From: Acidobacteriota bacterium
GTDB lineage: Bacteria; Acidobacteriota; UBA6911
DNA length: 8,000 nucleotides
Direction of reading: 5' to 3'
Assembly (NCBI GenBank): GCA_017860075.1
Contig: JAFNAH010000047.1
Coordinates: forward strand, 1 to 8,000
The notes beneath the pieces are model-generated. The model ran no database searches. It was not told where the DNA came from and saw only the letters and a list, made by a program, of their open reading frames with translations. This document shows positions 6,403-8,000 of this stretch, one piece after another (position 1 is the stretch's first letter; every line of letters starts with the position of its first letter). The position numbers and the translations under genes are program-made.

Positions 6403-7860
6403 TCAGACGGTATAGGTGCTGGCTGAAACGCTGCCTCCAGTCCCGGTCCAGTTGGTGTGGAAATGCTGGCCGCGCGCCCTGTCCACCCGTTCGTATGTGT
6501 GCGCGCCGAAGTAGTCCCGCTGCGCCTGCAACAGGTTGGCCGGCAGCCTCGCGCAACGGTAGCCGTCGTAGAACGCCAGGGCCGTCGCGAACGCGGGCAG
6601 CGGGATGCCGAGCTCCACCGCCTTTGCCACGACACGCCGCCACGAGGGCTGGCACGATTCGATTATGCCACGGAAATAATCATCCAAAAGGAGATTGCTC
6701 AGCGCGGGATTTCTGTCGTAGGCCTGTTTGATCTTGCCGAGGAAGACCGAGCGGATGATACAGCCGCCCCGCCACATGAGCGCCACGCCTCCGTAGTTCA
6801 GATTCCACCCGTACTCCCTGGCGGCTTCCCTCATCAACATGAATCCCTGGGCGTAGGAGACGATCTTCGAGGCCAGCAAAGCCTTGCGGATGTCCTCAAC
6901 GAAGGCCTGCCTGTCCCCCTGGAACACCGCCTGCGATCCCTTGAGCAGCTTTGAAGCGGTAACCCGTTCGTCTTTGAGCGCCGACAGGCAACGGGCATAC
7001 ACCGCTTCCGCGATCAGCGTGACGGGCACCCCGAGTTCCAGGGAGTTGATCCCGGTCCACTTCCCGGTCCCTTTCTGGCCCGCCGAGTCCAGGATCAGGT
7101 CGACGACATGGGTTCCGCTCTCGTCCCTGTAGCCGAGGATGTCCGCCGTGATCTCAATCAGATAGCTGTCGAGTTCACCCTTGTTCCACTCGGCAAAGAC
7201 GCTGTGCATCTCCTGGTTTGTCAAGCCCAGCCCGTCACGCATCAGCTGGTAGGCTTCGCAAATCAGCTGCATGTCGCCGTACTCGATCCCGTTATGGGTC
7301 ATCTTGACGTAGTGGCCGGCGCCGTCCTCTCCGACCCAGTCGCAGCAGGGCTCACCATCGGCGGTCTTCGCGGCGATCGACTGGAAGATGCCTTTGATAA
7401 GCGGCCAGGCGGCCGGGTTTCCGCCCGGCATGATCGAGGGGCCGTGCCGCGCGCCTTCCTCGCCGCCGGATACGCCGGTCCCGATGTAGAGGATCCCCTT
7501 GTCAGCCAGGTACTTCGTCCGGCGGATCGTGTCGGGGAAGTGCGAATTACCGCCGTCGATAATCAGATCGCCCGCTTCGAGATGAGGCAGTAACAGCTCT
7601 ATGAACTCGTCGACCGCCTTTCCCGCCTTGACCATGAGCATCACTTTCCTCGGCTTCTTGAGCAGCCCGATCATTTCCTCCAGGGAGTGGGCGCCCAGGA
7701 TGGTGTCCCTGCCCTTGGCTGCGCCCTGCAGGAACTCGTCCACCTTGGATAGAGTGCGGTTGAACGCCACCACCGTGTAGCCGTGGTCGCTCATGTTTAG
7801 GATCAGGTTCTGGCCCATGACGGCCAGGCCGATGAGTGCGATGTCACCTTTCTTTTCCAC
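6403..7860 (-). CDS. gnd: 6-phosphogluconate dehydrogenase, decarboxylating, NADP type
   Basis: This enzyme oxidises and decarboxylates 6-phosphogluconate to ribulose 5-phosphate with reduction of NADP, the last oxidative step of the pentose phosphate pathway, in the cytoplasm. Its 485 residues correspond to the long, dimeric form. The Rossmann loop GLAVMGQNL is at residues 11-19. Asn34-Arg35-Thr36 fit recognition of the NADP 2'-phosphate. IDGGNSHFPDT is at 101-111 and GTGVSGGEEGARHGPSIMPGG at 127-147. The catalytic Lys186 and Glu193 lie in HYVKMTHNGIEYGD. DSAGQKGTGKWT is at 258-269. The C-terminal tail FGAHTYERVD...HFHTNWTG completes the substrate site of the partner subunit. The ATG is preceded by AAAGGAG (plus-strand 7869-7875) at eight-base spacing. 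A same-strand gene ends 53 bases upstream, suggesting co-transcription. Nothing looks truncated. The identity is very secure. Confidence 0.98.
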   Translation of the reverse strand: MEKKGDIALIGLAVMGQNLILNMSDHGYTVVAFNRTLSKVDEFLQGAAKGRDTILGAHSLEEMIGLLKKPRKVMLMVKAGKAVDEFIELLLPHLEAGDLIIDGGNSHFPDTIRRTKYLADKGILYIGTGVSGGEEGARHGPSIMPGGNPAAWPLIKGIFQSIAAKTADGEPCCDWVGEDGAGHYVKMTHNGIEYGDMQLICEAYQLMRDGLGLTNQEMHSVFAEWNKGELDSYLIEITADILGYRDESGTHVVDLILDSAGQKGTGKWTGINSLELGVPVTLIAEAVYARCLSALKDERVTASKLLKGSQAVFQGDRQAFVEDIRKALLASKIVSYAQGFMLMREAAREYGWNLNYGGVALMWRGGCIIRSVFLGKIKQAYDRNPALSNLLLDDYFRGIIESCQPSWRRVVAKAVELGIPLPAFATALAFYDGYRCARLPANLLQAQRDYFGAHTYERVDRARGQHFHTNWTGTGGSVSASTYTV

Positions 7861-7913
7861 TGAATCTTCTCCTTTCGATGCCGAGATCCCAATGTTCGTG
7901 GAGTGAAACTAGT

Positions 7914-8000
7914 TCACCTGGTGAGTTTTGTAACCAGCCAGTTCTCAAAGCCCCTGCGGTCCTTCCATTGAAGAGCCGCGTGGATCTGTCTTGCCCCCGG
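7914..8000 (-). CDS. C-terminal end of an unidentified gene, cut by window edge
   Basis: Reading the minus strand from the window edge, a frame stays open for 28 codons and ends in TGA at 7914-7916. The visible tail is basic and contains QWKDRRGFENWLVTKLTR. I do not recognise the family. In its favour as a real gene are the same direction as gnd, the 53-base spacing typical of an operon, and a composition with Trp, Phe and Lys unlike a random GC-rich frame. A partner enzyme of the pentose phosphate pathway would be a natural neighbour, but these residues do not show that. Confidence 0.5.
   Translation of the reverse strand, partial: PGARQIHAALQWKDRRGFENWLVTKLTR

Overview
This window looks like a core chromosomal stretch from a GC-rich Gram-negative bacterium. 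A deltaproteobacterial (Desulfobacterota-like) origin is my best guess. It rests on overall protein flavour, the order uppS-cdsA-dxr-rseP, and a nearby RsbW/STAS pair; no marker here settles it. There are no tRNAs, rRNAs, CRISPR arrays, insertion sequences or phage genes.

Left part, plus strand (2-5234): the 3' portion of truA (tRNA pseudouridine synthase), then uppS, cdsA, dxr (ispC) and rseP. The last four form the classical envelope cluster. Dxr commits carbon to isoprenoid synthesis by the MEP pathway. UppS builds undecaprenyl diphosphate from those isoprenoids. CdsA makes CDP-diacylglycerol for phospholipids. RseP is the site-2 intramembrane protease. uppS and cdsA overlap by 14 bases. 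The other gaps are about 100-155 bases and hold a weak hairpin with a T-run (before uppS), a short CTCTGCGTG-type repeat (before dxr) and a good ribosome-binding site (before rseP). In many proteobacteria pyrH-frr precedes uppS and bamA follows rseP; here truA precedes it and an opposite-strand regulatory pair follows it.

Middle, minus strand (6005 down to 5231): a two-gene partner-switching module, an RsbW/SpoIIAB-type serine kinase followed 10 bases later by a SpoIIAA/RsbV-type STAS antagonist. A sigma70-like promoter (TTGACA, 18 bp, TAAGAT) lies upstream. The STAS gene and rseP converge and share one CTAG at their stop codons. No sigma factor or PP2C phosphatase partner is visible.

A non-coding stretch of about 400 bases (6006-6402) holds that promoter, a short terminator candidate and several inverted repeats, including a 77-base compound hairpin.

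Right part, minus strand (8000 down to 6403): gnd, a full-length NADP-type 6-phosphogluconate dehydrogenase of the oxidative pentose phosphate pathway. It is preceded by the last 28 codons of an unidentified gene in the same direction, probably in the same transcript.

I found no convincing new system. The points most worth a second look are a perfect 26-base palindrome inside the rseP coding sequence, the structured gnd-kinase spacer, the partnerless anti-sigma module abutting rseP, and the small CGCAGAG-type repeat before dxr.
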